Source: Rhizobium leguminosarum
Lineage (GTDB): Bacteria > Pseudomonadota > Alphaproteobacteria > Rhizobiales > Rhizobiaceae
Direction: 5' to 3'
DNA length: 64,000 nucleotides
NCBI RefSeq assembly: GCF_001679785.1
Contig: NZ_CP016290.1
Coordinates: forward strand, 124,001 to 188,000
Position numbers and translations under genes: made by a program
Notes under the pieces: model-generated
Database searches by the model: none
What the model was told of the DNA's origin: nothing
Seen by the model: only the letters and a program-made list of their open reading frames with translations
Shown: in pieces, positions 44,496-52,335 of the stretch
Numbering within the stretch: the stretch's first letter is position 1
Layout of the letters: every line of letters begins with the position of its first letter

Positions 44496-45637
44496 ATTAC
44501 CTGCCGAATGAGCGTCAATGCGCGATAAGGGTGAATCCCCTCGCGGGCGACAGCGTAGGGAATGTTCTTCTCTCGTATGAGATGCATTAAAGCAGAAAGG
44601 TCCTTCTCGTTTTCAGAAGACACAAAAACCATCTCAGGGACCCGGCGCAGAATCGCCCGTGTCGCCTCTGCGATGCCCGGCTTGATGCGGTTCATGTTTG
44701 TGACGTCATTCCGGGCACGAACAAACTCCACGGCCTGTTTCGCGTTCGTGCTGTGGAAGCTTCGGTCGGCATCAGTCCACACAGATGCGGCGGGGTAGAA
44801 CGGATCAACGGCTCCGATCTCGAGAGCCGCTTGACAGTATCTCCAGACAGTGTCGACGAACCTCTTCGAAATATCGTGCGGCTCCAGGTGAGCCCACTGC
44901 ACGCAGGCATGAAAATCTTCTGGCCCAACTACATCAGCGTTCAGGATCGAACGGCTGATAAGTCCTGAAACTGTGCTTCCAAGTATTCCTGAAGGAATGA
45001 GCCAATCTTCTCCGGAAGCAGCAAGCCAGGATCGGCCTGCTGGATCGGCAAGCACGATAAGCCGTGGCTTGTCATTCGAATAGGCTTCAAAGCTCTGCTC
45101 AAGTTCACTACATATCGCACCCTTTCCTGTCCATCCGTCGACGAAGATCAGGCCCTCGATGGGGCGGCGTTCGAGTATGTACCGCATGGCATTTCGGTCG
45201 AGGCCCTTGTCCCGGATGATCGATACGCCGAAGTGGGCGACATCGCGACCAAGTGCCGTGAGTGCCCTTTTGAGAAGTACGCCAAGCGGAACTCCGGCAC
45301 GCACGAGACTGGCAAGCGTAATAGGACCTTCTACCGCTGCGCTGATTGCTCGCGCCAACGACACGACCTCATTCCCCATCCTCCCCGCACCAGCCGCCAT
45401 CGCCTCTTCGAAGAGACGCATGTAACCGTCGTCAGGCAAGCGTTCGACTGAAATCATCTCTGAATAGTGGCGGCGACCTGACTGTATGGACGCCTCCTTC
45501 ACAGAGATGTCAGTCGGGTCCATCACCACTTTTTTGAGAAGAAAGAGAACATCCGTGGCGGCGTAGGTGCCTGGGAACGGCTTGTTGTAAGCGGATATCA
45601 TGGCAGGGGAGATTCCTTGGTGCGTTTCTGTATCCAC
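44492..45637 (-). CDS. StiP/PELOTA-type phosphoribosyltransferase of a Ter-associated module
   Basis: The 381-residue protein matches proteins annotated as cysteine protease StiP domain, now seen as a PRTase plus a C-terminal PELOTA-like RNA-binding part. The landmark PRTase loop is EGLIFVDGWTGKGAICSELE. The C-terminal domain is PEMVFVSSENEKDLSALMHL to HPYRALTLIRQV. In Ter gene clusters it works with ATP-grasp, HAD, CitE-like and a second PRTase protein to make a nucleoside-like metabolite (proposed from comparative genomics). GTG 45637 is the longest start; ATG 45601 is an alternative. Both flanks are IS. Confidence 0.75.
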   Translation of the reverse strand: MDTETHQGISPAMISAYNKPFPGTYAATDVLFLLKKVVMDPTDISVKEASIQSGRRHYSEMISVERLPDDGYMRLFEEAMAAGAGRMGNEVVSLARAISAAVEGPITLASLVRAGVPLGVLLKRALTALGRDVAHFGVSIIRDKGLDRNAMRYILERRPIEGLIFVDGWTGKGAICSELEQSFEAYSNDKPRLIVLADPAGRSWLAASGEDWLIPSGILGSTVSGLISRSILNADVVGPEDFHACVQWAHLEPHDISKRFVDTVWRYCQAALEIGAVDPFYPAASVWTDADRSFHSTNAKQAVEFVRARNDVTNMNRIKPGIAEATRAILRRVPEMVFVSSENEKDLSALMHLIREKNIPYAVAREGIHPYRALTLIRQVI

Positions 45638-45652
45638 GTCAGTTTCCTATCC

Positions 45653-45704
45653 GACTACGACACGCGGTTTCCTGAGCGCCTCGAGAAGAATTGGACTTAT
45701 GTAG
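45653..45704 (-). pseudogene. C-terminal scrap of the gene upstream of StiP
   Basis: The minus strand reads SPILLEALRKPRVVVG and a stop 15 bases before the PRTase start. In related clusters an ATP-grasp gene would be expected here; the scrap is too short to prove it. Confidence 0.4.
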
Positions 45705-45911
45705 CACTGTTGCATGGATCAGACTTTGGACGAGGCAACCCTATCCACTGCATTTTTCATGCAATGCGCTCGAACTTGGGCCGGCCAAGTTCTGTCATCC
45801 GGTTAAGGACACGGACGCCAATCTTTGCTTCAGTCTTCTGATTGTCAAAATCTCGCGCTTTGAGTTTGGACCCAATCACAGCCTTCCATCGACCCATCTG
45901 GGTCTCAGCGC
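45705..45911 (-). mobile_element. IS5-family fragment, 3' end
   Basis: GCACTGTTGCATGGATCAG and the following 190 bases match the 3' end of the IS5 elements at 3.6 and 31.8 kb; an IS6 element cuts it. Confidence 0.82.
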
Positions 45912-46737
45912 GGTGTTGTCACGTTAAGTTTCTCTGGCTGGAAAGGTCAGCGGCTCGTGGATATTCAGGCGACACAGGCCGCAATTTTCCATGCATCGAA
46001 AGCTTCGAGCCGATGGTAGCGAATTGTTTGCGCGGCGCGGCGACGGGACGGAACTGAACTGAACTGAAAAGCAATTGCGGGTCGCTGAGTGCATGGAGAC
46101 GAACCGTTGCAACGTGCCTGGTGATCAGTGGCCTTGCATGGTTCGTTCCCGTTTTCGAAACGGCAGATGGCTGTTCTCGGCCCGATTATCGAGGCCCTTG
46201 TGCGACCAATGGTCAAGGCCGGGTGCCACTTCCGCCTTTGCTGCACCGTAGGAGCGGAGCTTATCGGTGATGATCCGTTTGGGAGCAAAGCCATAGCGCT
46301 TCATTAACGCCACCAGCACGCGCTTCGCTGCCCTTTTATCACGCCGCTTCTGCAATATCTCTTCGAGAGCGGTGCCATGTTGATCGACCGCACGCCAGAG
46401 CCAGAATTTCTCTCCAGCGCATTTCACAACGACTTCGTCCAGATACCAAATATCGCCGGGGCGCGCCTGCCGCCGCCGCAAGTTGCGTGCGATCTGGAGT
46501 CCGAACTTGGCGATCCAGCGGCGGACTGTCTCGTATGACACGTCGATTCCACGCTCGAGCAGCATTTCCTCAACTTCACGCAGACTAAGGTTGAACCGCA
46601 AATAAAGCCAGACCGCGTGAGAAACGATCCGTGGCGGAAAACGGTGACGCTTGAAGCTGATGTCTCGTCTGCATCGCCGAAATCTACGCCCAACCCGTCA
46701 GGCAGGCAACCGCAGCCCAGTTAACGTGACAATACCC
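45912..46737 (-). mobile_element. IS6-family type E element, copy 2
   Basis: Inverted copy of 43426-44251. Its transposase frame 46601-46125 has the same missing start codon and early stop, so both copies appear dead or need a partner. Confidence 0.85.
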
Positions 46738-46851
46738 ATTCGTTGCCCTTTCTGGAGAGTGATCAATTTTGAGCCCGGCAACATTTTCCTCCGGAGCCGC
46801 ACAAAGGGCGCCGTAACAAACCTTCTTGCCTTTGTAGTTGGCCGCGGCCAT
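46738..46851 (-). pseudogene. 5' fragment of an unidentified gene
   Basis: From ATG 46851 the frame reads MAAANYKGKKVCYGALCAAP and continues open to the IS6 end. It follows the second PRTase in the same direction, so it may be the start of another Ter-module gene. Confidence 0.3.
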
Positions 46852-46950
46852 CGCGGTCCAAGCTAGTATTGTGCGCAGCCATAAAACGCGATATGACCAA
46901 CCAGAAGCCTGGACTATGGCAGTCTCGTGTATTTCGTACTGCTACTCTAC

Positions 46951-47793
46951 TTAGCGCTGGACGCTATTTGCGTTTTCCTTGTAAACAATCACGTTTCGAA
47001 TTAATGCTATGTTTGTTTCGTACTCTTTTATTTTGTAATATCCTTCATTCAAACAATTGAAATAGAGCGCCATAAGGTATCGGTAGCTTCTGAACATTAG
47101 AAAGTCGCGATATAGTTCGCTTGGATCTGCCGAGAGAATATACTTTATTTTGCGAGCGGTCATATGATGATTAGGCTCCACCACGATCCGATTTAGGTCC
47201 TTGATTGACTTAACAGCGGCAAAATTTATCTCGGACTCTATGTTAGGACGGTCGCCCGTGTATCGAGCAAAATACAGGAAAAATGTTTTGTTCTTTAATT
47301 GTTGCTCGTGCATGAGCTCGACTAACTTGTTTTTGTGAGTGCCAGTGATCTTCACGTCATCGACAAACAGAAGACAACGACCTTCGAAATGTTGCTGGTT
47401 GAAGTAAAATCTATCACCAGCGAGCAATAATTTGCGCTCTTCTCCTGACAGATTTCCGAAATCGTTCACATAACTGATCTTTCGCGGAACAGTCGCATAT
47501 TCGACATGGTTGCCTTTCGCATCAACGATGTGGCTGTTGAGGCGATCTAGCAAATGCATCGTCATTACATTTGCTGCATTCGGAACGAAATTGAAAGGCG
47601 ACGAAATCATCAGGCAGCGACGGTTCAGTATTGCGGATGCGTTTTTTTCGAAGAACGCGTCCGCAATCTGGTGGCCCATCTCGCGAGCTGCTTCATCGCA
47701 ACCGAACTTCAGACGCGAGTATTGTTCCGGTCGAAAGGGTGCATCCTCGATCGACTGAAATTCATAAAGCGCAAACTCCTCAAACTGCGTCAT
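46951..47793 (-). CDS. second Ter-module phosphoribosyltransferase (PRTase_3-like)
   Basis: The 280-residue protein has the PRPP-binding loop GRCLLFVDDVKITGTHKNKL and the upstream FYFNQQHFEG strand. This divergent PRTase type occurs with StiP-type PRTases in Ter clusters. AAGAGG precedes ATG 47793. The gene is clearly richer in A and T than its neighbours, which suggests transfer from a lower-GC source. The N-terminal third (FALYEFQSIEDAPFRPEQYS) is also typical of the family. It lies 1.3 kb upstream of the StiP gene with two IS in between. Confidence 0.72.
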   Translation of the reverse strand: MTQFEEFALYEFQSIEDAPFRPEQYSRLKFGCDEAAREMGHQIADAFFEKNASAILNRRCLMISSPFNFVPNAANVMTMHLLDRLNSHIVDAKGNHVEYATVPRKISYVNDFGNLSGEERKLLLAGDRFYFNQQHFEGRCLLFVDDVKITGTHKNKLVELMHEQQLKNKTFFLYFARYTGDRPNIESEINFAAVKSIKDLNRIVVEPNHHMTARKIKYILSADPSELYRDFLMFRSYRYLMALYFNCLNEGYYKIKEYETNIALIRNVIVYKENANSVQR

Positions 47794-47821
47794 AAACAAC
47801 CTCTTAAATGTCCTCAGGGCG

Positions 47822-48118
47822 TCCCGGGCCCCTTGACCATGCGCGGATTTCAAAATGTGCCAAAACCGCCTTCCGACGGGTTTATATATGTATCAATCCG
47901 TTAGACCGTCATGACGATATAGAATCGTTATTCAGACCAGTCAACAGTCAATAAGCTGCCGCCGCGCCAACAAACTTGCCGGCTCCATCGGAAGGCCTTT
48001 CGTGCCTCATTGAATTTTCTCTTAGTGAGGGCGCAGCGAGACAATTTCCTCAGCGATCCGCGGTCCGGCGTGGGCTCGTCTTCGGCCGGGAGGAACGATC
48101 CCCCATGTCGGCGGCCGG
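47822..48118 (-). repeat. dispersed repeat copy 5
   Basis: It carries a degraded start of the acetolactate-synthase-like frame (CATTTTGAAATCCGCGCATGG) and the upstream block with AATAAGCTGCCGCCGCGCC, GGCTCCATCGGA and CATTGAATTTTCTCTTAGT. It precedes the PRTase gene directly and may now supply its promoter. Confidence 0.6.
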
Positions 48119-48545
48119 CGTTGTCACGTTGTTTGAATGTGGCCAGGTGAGGCCGAGCCTGCGCTTTTCAGGCAGGCCGTGCCCTCACGGCTTCCCACGC
48201 GGCCATTGCCTGGCGTCGATGGGTTCGAATTTGTGCTGCGGAGCGGTTGGTCTGGGATGGGATGGGACGAAGAGGTTTCGGACGGCGGAGAAGATCGACA
48301 CGAAATGTTGCAATGAGCCAACCGACCGGAAACCCTGTCGCGTTCGCTCCCGTTTTCTCAACGGCAGGTGAGAACTCTCCGCCCGGTTGTTCAAGCCTTT
48401 ATGCGAGCGGTGTTCCACGTTCGGCATGACCTGGCGTTTGGCCGCCCCGTAGGAGCGCAATTTGTCGGTGATCATACGCTTTGGCGGCATCCCCTGCTTC
48501 TTCAGAAGTCGCGTCAGCAGGCGCTTGGCCGCCTGGGGGTCACCC
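48119..48545 (-). mobile_element. IS6-family fragment, 3' two thirds
   Basis: The end TTGTCACGTTGTTTGAATG and the frame KKQGMPPKRMITDKLRSYGA to NNRAESSHLPLRKRER and FVSIFSAVRNLFVPSH are an IS6 C-terminus. The N-terminal part is replaced by an integrase scrap. Confidence 0.78.
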
Positions 48546-48550
48546 TTTTG

Positions 48551-48702
48551 TCGATACCGGCCGCATGACGTTGCGATCCTTTCCGCCCTTGCCATGCTCG
48601 ACACGGATGATGCCGCGCTCGCCATCAATGTCGCGGACCTTGAGATGGACAGCTTCCGAGGCGCGTAGCCCCGCCGCATAAGCTGTCGTCAGTGCGGTGC
48701 GG
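48551..48702 (-). pseudogene. tyrosine integrase scrap
   Basis: The minus strand reads [20 protein letters not shown] and [14 protein letters not shown], the first catalytic Arg region of XerD-like/IS91-associated integrases. About 50 codons remain. Confidence 0.65.
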
Positions 48703-48703
48703 G

Positions 48704-48925
48704 TGGTTCTGTCGCAAAACTTTCACCGGGTTTGCAACCAGTATGGTAGGCGTAGATCCGGGTTGAAGATGAGCAGGCAGATTGAGTTTGCCGATGATGG
48801 TCGATTTCAAAGGCAGTCATTACCCGAAAGACGTGATTTTATACGCGGTATTTTTCTACGTGAGATATGCGGTCTCCTATCGTGATCTGGAAGAGATTAT
48901 GGCCGAGCGCGGCGTTAGCGTTGAC
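48704..48925 (+). mobile_element. IS6-family type C fragment, 5' end
   Basis: The end GGTTCTGTCGCAAAACTTTC is followed by DFKGSHYPKDVILYAVFFYV, an IS6 N-terminus. The next IS6 element cuts it. Together with 40829-41451 it would form one type C element. Confidence 0.72.
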
Positions 48926-49731
48926 CGGCGATGTCACGTTGTCTGCGGCTTAACGATTGTGGGATAACGGGTTGGGATGAACAGTCCGACCGTAAGCTAC
49001 AAGAACCACCGCTTTCCACCGCAGATCATCGCCCGTGCGGTCTGGCTGTATTTTCGGTTCCCTTTGAGCCTAAGGATGGTCGAGGAGATGCTGCTGGAGC
49101 GCGGTATCGTCGTCTCCCATGAGACGATCCGGAGATGGGGTCGCAAATTCGGAACGGCTTATGCCAAGCAGTTGTGCAGAAAGAGGCCTTCGCGAAAGGA
49201 TATCTGGCATCTGGACGAGGTGGTGATTTCCATCGGCGGCCGCAAACATTGGCTCTGGCGTGCCGTTGACCAGGACGGTTACGTTCTCGACGAGATCGTT
49301 CAAGCCCGCCGCGATACCCAAGCCGCCAGGCGATTGCTGGTCAGGCTGCTGAAGAAGCAAAGCCTGACGCCGAAGCGGATCGTCACCGACAAATTGCGCT
49401 CATATGGTGCTGCAAGACGAGGTGATGCCCGCCGTCGAACATCGATCGCACAAGGGCCTGAACAATCGGGCCGAGAATTCTCACGTGCCGCTTCGAAAAC
49501 GGGAGCGGATGATGCAGGGATTTCGATCGGTCGGCGGCTTGCAACGGTTCATATCGATCTTTTCGGCACTCCGAAATCTCTTCGTCCCCCCGCACCCGAA
49601 AAACTCAGCCCTCGCCATCCACATCCATCGGATCCGCGCAATGGCGCAGTGGAAAGCCGTGACCGGCGCAACCGCCTGATGTCTCAGACAAGCGCCCTGT
49701 TCCGACCTTGATCAAACAACGTGACATCGCC
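48926..49731 (+). mobile_element. IS6-family type D element, copy 3
   Basis: An 806-bp copy of the elements at 41.45 and 59.19 kb in the opposite orientation. It lacks one base near 49420. Confidence 0.86.
48977..49679 (+). pseudogene. IS6-family transposase, frameshifted
   Basis: Identical to the intact copies up to SYGAARR. A one-base deletion (GACGAGG for GACGGGAGG-type sequence) shifts the frame, and the C-terminus (EVMPAVEHRSHKGLNNRAEN) continues in another frame. Confidence 0.82.
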
Positions 49732-49852
49732 GTCCGGTGTCCTAGCGGAACTGGCCGCGAGGATATATCCGCCGCCTCGTGCCAGCTCGTTACGTTAAAG
49801 CTCGGACCCGCAGGAAGGAGCATCACAGTGGCCCACTCTCCGCTTCAATGAG

Positions 49853-50254
49853 TTACCGAAATATACCGCGAAGCCATTTGCCAAGCCGGACCCACCATTT
49901 GCGGTCGTGCGCGCGGGCGGCATAATGGATCGCGCGGCGGCGCTGTTCGGCACTACGGCCAGCCTTTATTTGCGCCTCGCTCCATTGTCCTGCCCATAGG
50001 GTCTTACCACCTGTGATGACGTAGTGCGAACGGCATGGCAGCTGCCAGTTCCCGATTGAGGGAACGACAGTAGGACCGTGGCCGGTATCATTCACTTGCC
50101 ACTCCGTGGGACCGAGCGGCGTCGTGACCTTCGTTCCGCAGCCACATGCACAAAGGTGGGCGGCGATGTCAAACTCGGCGGCAACGTAAAGGACGCCGGG
50201 CTCGAGTGCCTTGGGAATGTACTGCACGCGATTGAGGCGAAAGGACTCGATCAT
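49853..50254 (-). CDS. DUF6527-family protein of a ubiquitin-like operon
   Basis: The 133-residue protein has a compact Cys/His cluster HLCACGCGT (His33, Cys35, Cys37, Cys39), then EWQVNDTGHGPTVVPSIGNW and CRSHYVITGG, the pattern of DUF6527, plus a basic C-terminal tail. Its ATG overlaps the E1 stop by four bases, so it is translationally coupled. DUF6527 proteins recur beside Ubl and E1 genes and are thought to be part of the conjugation or removal step; the chemistry is not established from sequence. Confidence 0.75.
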   Translation of the reverse strand: MIESFRLNRVQYIPKALEPGVLYVAAEFDIAAHLCACGCGTKVTTPLGPTEWQVNDTGHGPTVVPSIGNWQLPCRSHYVITGGKTLWAGQWSEAQIKAGRSAEQRRRAIHYAARAHDRKWWVRLGKWLRGIFR

Positions 50255-51423
50255 TGCGGTTCACCATGAATCTTGATGTCGTTCACCTTGAAGAGCATGT
50301 GATCGAAGTGGTTCTCGTCCAGATAAAATCCCATGATTTGCTTATACCGAATTACAGCAAGGCAGGCATTAAGGGCATTCAGCTCGGCAATTTGCACCGT
50401 GACGCGATACTCATCGTCGGGGCGATCGGAAAGCTCGGCCAAGTTTCGATCTCGCATCTCTTGGGCCCGGTTCGGCTCATAGTACGTGGCGCGCAACGTG
50501 CCGTTGATCGCGTGCTGCTTTCGATTGAGGCCCATGCCGACGTCAACGAACGGGATTTGCAACTTCGTCAGCAGATCGAAAATCCCACGCCGCGAGCTGC
50601 CCTTGTCAACGCAAACAAATGCAAATGTGACGTCCTTCAAGTCCTCTATACAGGACTCGTCTATGAATTTTGGCAAGAGCGTGAGGCCATGCCGGAAGTT
50701 CTCGTAGCGGCCCTGGTACACCTCTGCCTTTGCACGATCGAGTTCGCCTTCATCTGAAAGCTTTCCCGGTGATCGAAAAGCGTTGTGAACGTGATAGGGA
50801 TCGCGGTCGAACCCGATAATGCGTGCGACCGGCGTCTTGACCATGTAATCAAGGACGTACGAGCCGGTGCCGCCGAGGCCGATGATGGCGATGACCTCAT
50901 CTTTGAAGACCTGCACAAGATCGCCGATCTCTGCGCGGCTGGTCAGCGTATCGGCGAACTTGAAGATGGATTCTTCGTCTTCCGATTTCACCTTCCGGAA
51001 GGTGAGAGGATTCGCGCCGTAGCGTTCCATTGCGGGACCACTGAGAATTGCCACGTAACGATCGATCTTCGCGACATGATCAACATAGCCACCCGTCGGC
51101 TTGTTAGACATCGACCGCTGAACAACGACATCAGGGCTTTTGAGCGGAAGGGTGTGCTGTCCCCCGCCAAGGTTAGGGATGGGTTGGCCATCGAGACCAT
51201 GAGGGTGCGAGCCCGCGAAATAGATCTGATGGTCCTCCATGATAAAGCGCTTGCTGTCCGCCGAAGTCAGCTTGCACACGATCGCGCCCCAGCAGAGCGC
51301 ACCTTTCTCGTCAAGATAGGGGATGTCCCGGATGACGAGGTGGCCGCTATCAAGCGCGATCGCATAGCCCTTGAGGAGGAGCTGCTCGATGTCCTTGTTA
51401 TGACTGACCAGTTCTTGAAACAT
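50251..51423 (-). CDS. ThiF/E1-like adenylating enzyme of a ubiquitin-like operon
   Basis: The 390-residue protein has an N-terminal domain of about 160 residues (with FAGSHPHGLDGQPIP) and a ThiF/E1 adenylation domain: IIGLGGTGSYVLDYMV at about 181-196 for nucleotide binding, RIIGFDRDPYHVHN, and VTFAFVCVDKGSSRR. It should adenylate the C-terminus of the Ubl encoded just upstream. I cannot assign a thioester Cys with confidence (candidates near SCIEDL and NACLAVI). The N-terminal domain may replace a separate E2 or isopeptidase. ATG 51423 lies inside the end of the Ubl gene (26-base overlap). Confidence 0.82.
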   Translation of the reverse strand: MFQELVSHNKDIEQLLLKGYAIALDSGHLVIRDIPYLDEKGALCWGAIVCKLTSADSKRFIMEDHQIYFAGSHPHGLDGQPIPNLGGGQHTLPLKSPDVVVQRSMSNKPTGGYVDHVAKIDRYVAILSGPAMERYGANPLTFRKVKSEDEESIFKFADTLTSRAEIGDLVQVFKDEVIAIIGLGGTGSYVLDYMVKTPVARIIGFDRDPYHVHNAFRSPGKLSDEGELDRAKAEVYQGRYENFRHGLTLLPKFIDESCIEDLKDVTFAFVCVDKGSSRRGIFDLLTKLQIPFVDVGMGLNRKQHAINGTLRATYYEPNRAQEMRDRNLAELSDRPDDEYRVTVQIAELNALNACLAVIRYKQIMGFYLDENHFDHMLFKVNDIKIHGEPQ

Positions 51424-51655
51424 TGAACACCATGCCCTCTTTCACCTTTACGGAGCCGCCCGGAGAGAGGGTTCCCTCATTGTTGCCGTGACCGCGCTTG
51501 TAGGTTACCGAGTAGGTCGTTTCCGGATGCTGCGGATATTCGGGGTCCGCCAGCGTGACGATTTCCACGTAGGTGATGTCGTCCTTTTCAACCTCATGCG
51601 GGGTCCCATCAATGATGATAGTGACCTTCTTCTTCTCTTTGTCGTCGTGCGCCAT
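51398..51655 (-). CDS. ubiquitin-like protein, single multiubiquitin-type domain
   Basis: The 85-residue protein has a beta-grasp pattern (KVTIIIDGTPHEVEKDDITY, VEIVTLADP, TYSVTYKRG, GGSVKVKEGMVFNVSRTGQS). Its C-terminus is TGQS, with no Gly-Gly, as in prokaryotic multiubiquitin-family proteins, where a non-canonical end is activated or first trimmed. There is one domain rather than a tandem. AGGAGC precedes ATG 51655. It lies between the small basic ORF and the E1 gene. Confidence 0.8.
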   Translation of the reverse strand: MAHDDKEKKKVTIIIDGTPHEVEKDDITYVEIVTLADPEYPQHPETTYSVTYKRGHGNNEGTLSPGGSVKVKEGMVFNVSRTGQS

Positions 51656-51711
51656 TTGCTGCTCCTATTTCTTTGTGAAGAGCGGCAGGCCCGAAAGCCT
51701 GCCGCCGTGGA

Positions 51712-51843
51712 TCATTTCCTGCCCGGACGCTGGGTGAGCGCCGAACCTGCCGCCGTCTTCGCCGCCTTGCTCGCCTTCGGGTCCCGCAGGACCTTTGATG
51801 CCGCTGAAGCCGCCCTCTTGCTGGTCACTTCCGATTTCGCCAA
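51712..51843 (-). CDS. small basic Ala/Lys-rich protein, first gene of the operon
   Basis: It encodes 43 residues from TTG 51843 (LAKSEVTSKRAASAASKVLR, then KASKAAKTAAGSALTQ). AAGGAGG eight bases upstream fixes this start; a longer reading frame would run into the operator region. Short proteins with the VTSK...ASxASKxLxD...ALTQ pattern are widespread in accessory DNA and of unknown function. It is predicted to be helical and positively charged. Confidence 0.6.
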   Translation of the reverse strand: MAKSEVTSKRAASAASKVLRDPKASKAAKTAAGSALTQRPGRK

Positions 51844-51871
51844 ACCATTCACCTCCTTCCCGGGATTCTTG

Positions 51872-51891
51872 ACTACAGTATCCTGTCTGTA
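51872..51891. promoter_or_regulatory. inverted repeat CTACAG-N8-CTGTAG
   Basis: It lies between the two TCCTACG palindromes and the first gene of the Ubl operon, so it may be part of its promoter or a second regulator site. Confidence 0.45.
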
Positions 51892-51899
51892 GTACAGTT

Positions 51900-51917
51900 T
51901 CCTACGAACTCGTAGGA
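51900..51917. promoter_or_regulatory. operator TCCTACGAACTCGTAGGA
   Basis: An 18-bp inverted repeat with arms TCCTACGA/TCGTAGGA (central AC mismatch). It lies between the divergent Ubl operon and XRE gene and matches the second site at 51959-51976. Confidence 0.75.
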
Positions 51918-51958
51918 CGTCTTGGCCTGAAAAAACCACCGAGTGGTGGATGCCAATT

Positions 51959-51976
51959 TCCTACGTATACGTAGGA
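51959..51976. promoter_or_regulatory. operator TCCTACGTATACGTAGGA
   Basis: A perfect 18-bp palindrome, 59 bp centre to centre from the first site and 21 bp before the XRE start codon. Two like sites in a divergent region are typical of a Cro/C1 repressor controlling both sides. Confidence 0.8.
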
Positions 51977-51996
51977 CTAACATAACTGGAAACGTC

Positions 51997-52335
51997 GTGT
52001 CAAATAATTCGGAGAATGAGCTGGAATTCGGGGATCGGTTGCTGGCCGCCCGCGAGGCAAGGGGACTGAACCAGACGGAACTCGCAAAGGCATCGGGACT
52101 TCAGCCCGCGGCTATCGGGCACTTTGAAAAGAATAGGCGCAAGCCATCCTTCGCGAATGTTCGCGCACTGGCAAAGGCCCTAGAGGTATCGGGTGACTAC
52201 CTCCTGGGGCGTTCGCCCAGCATGAAGGGGGCGACGACCGCGTTTCGCGGTGAGGAAAATCTGTCGGCGGGCGATCGCGAACATATTCAGATGATGATCG
52301 ACCTCATCAACAAAAAGAAGGGCGGCGATGGCTAA
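51997..52335 (+). CDS. XRE-family repressor of the ubiquitin-like operon
   Basis: The 112-residue protein has a Cro/C1 HTH (LLAAREARGLNQTELAKASG, LQPAAIGHFEKNRRKPSFAN, VRALAKALEVSGDYLLGRS) and a short C-terminal helix. I take GTG 51997 as the start since it has GGAAA before it and lies past the operator; an upstream GTG at 51943 would read through the palindrome. Its stop overlaps the ImmA/IrrE gene by eight bases. Confidence 0.82.
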   Translation: MSNNSENELEFGDRLLAAREARGLNQTELAKASGLQPAAIGHFEKNRRKPSFANVRALAKALEVSGDYLLGRSPSMKGATTAFRGEENLSAGDREHIQMMIDLINKKKGGDG

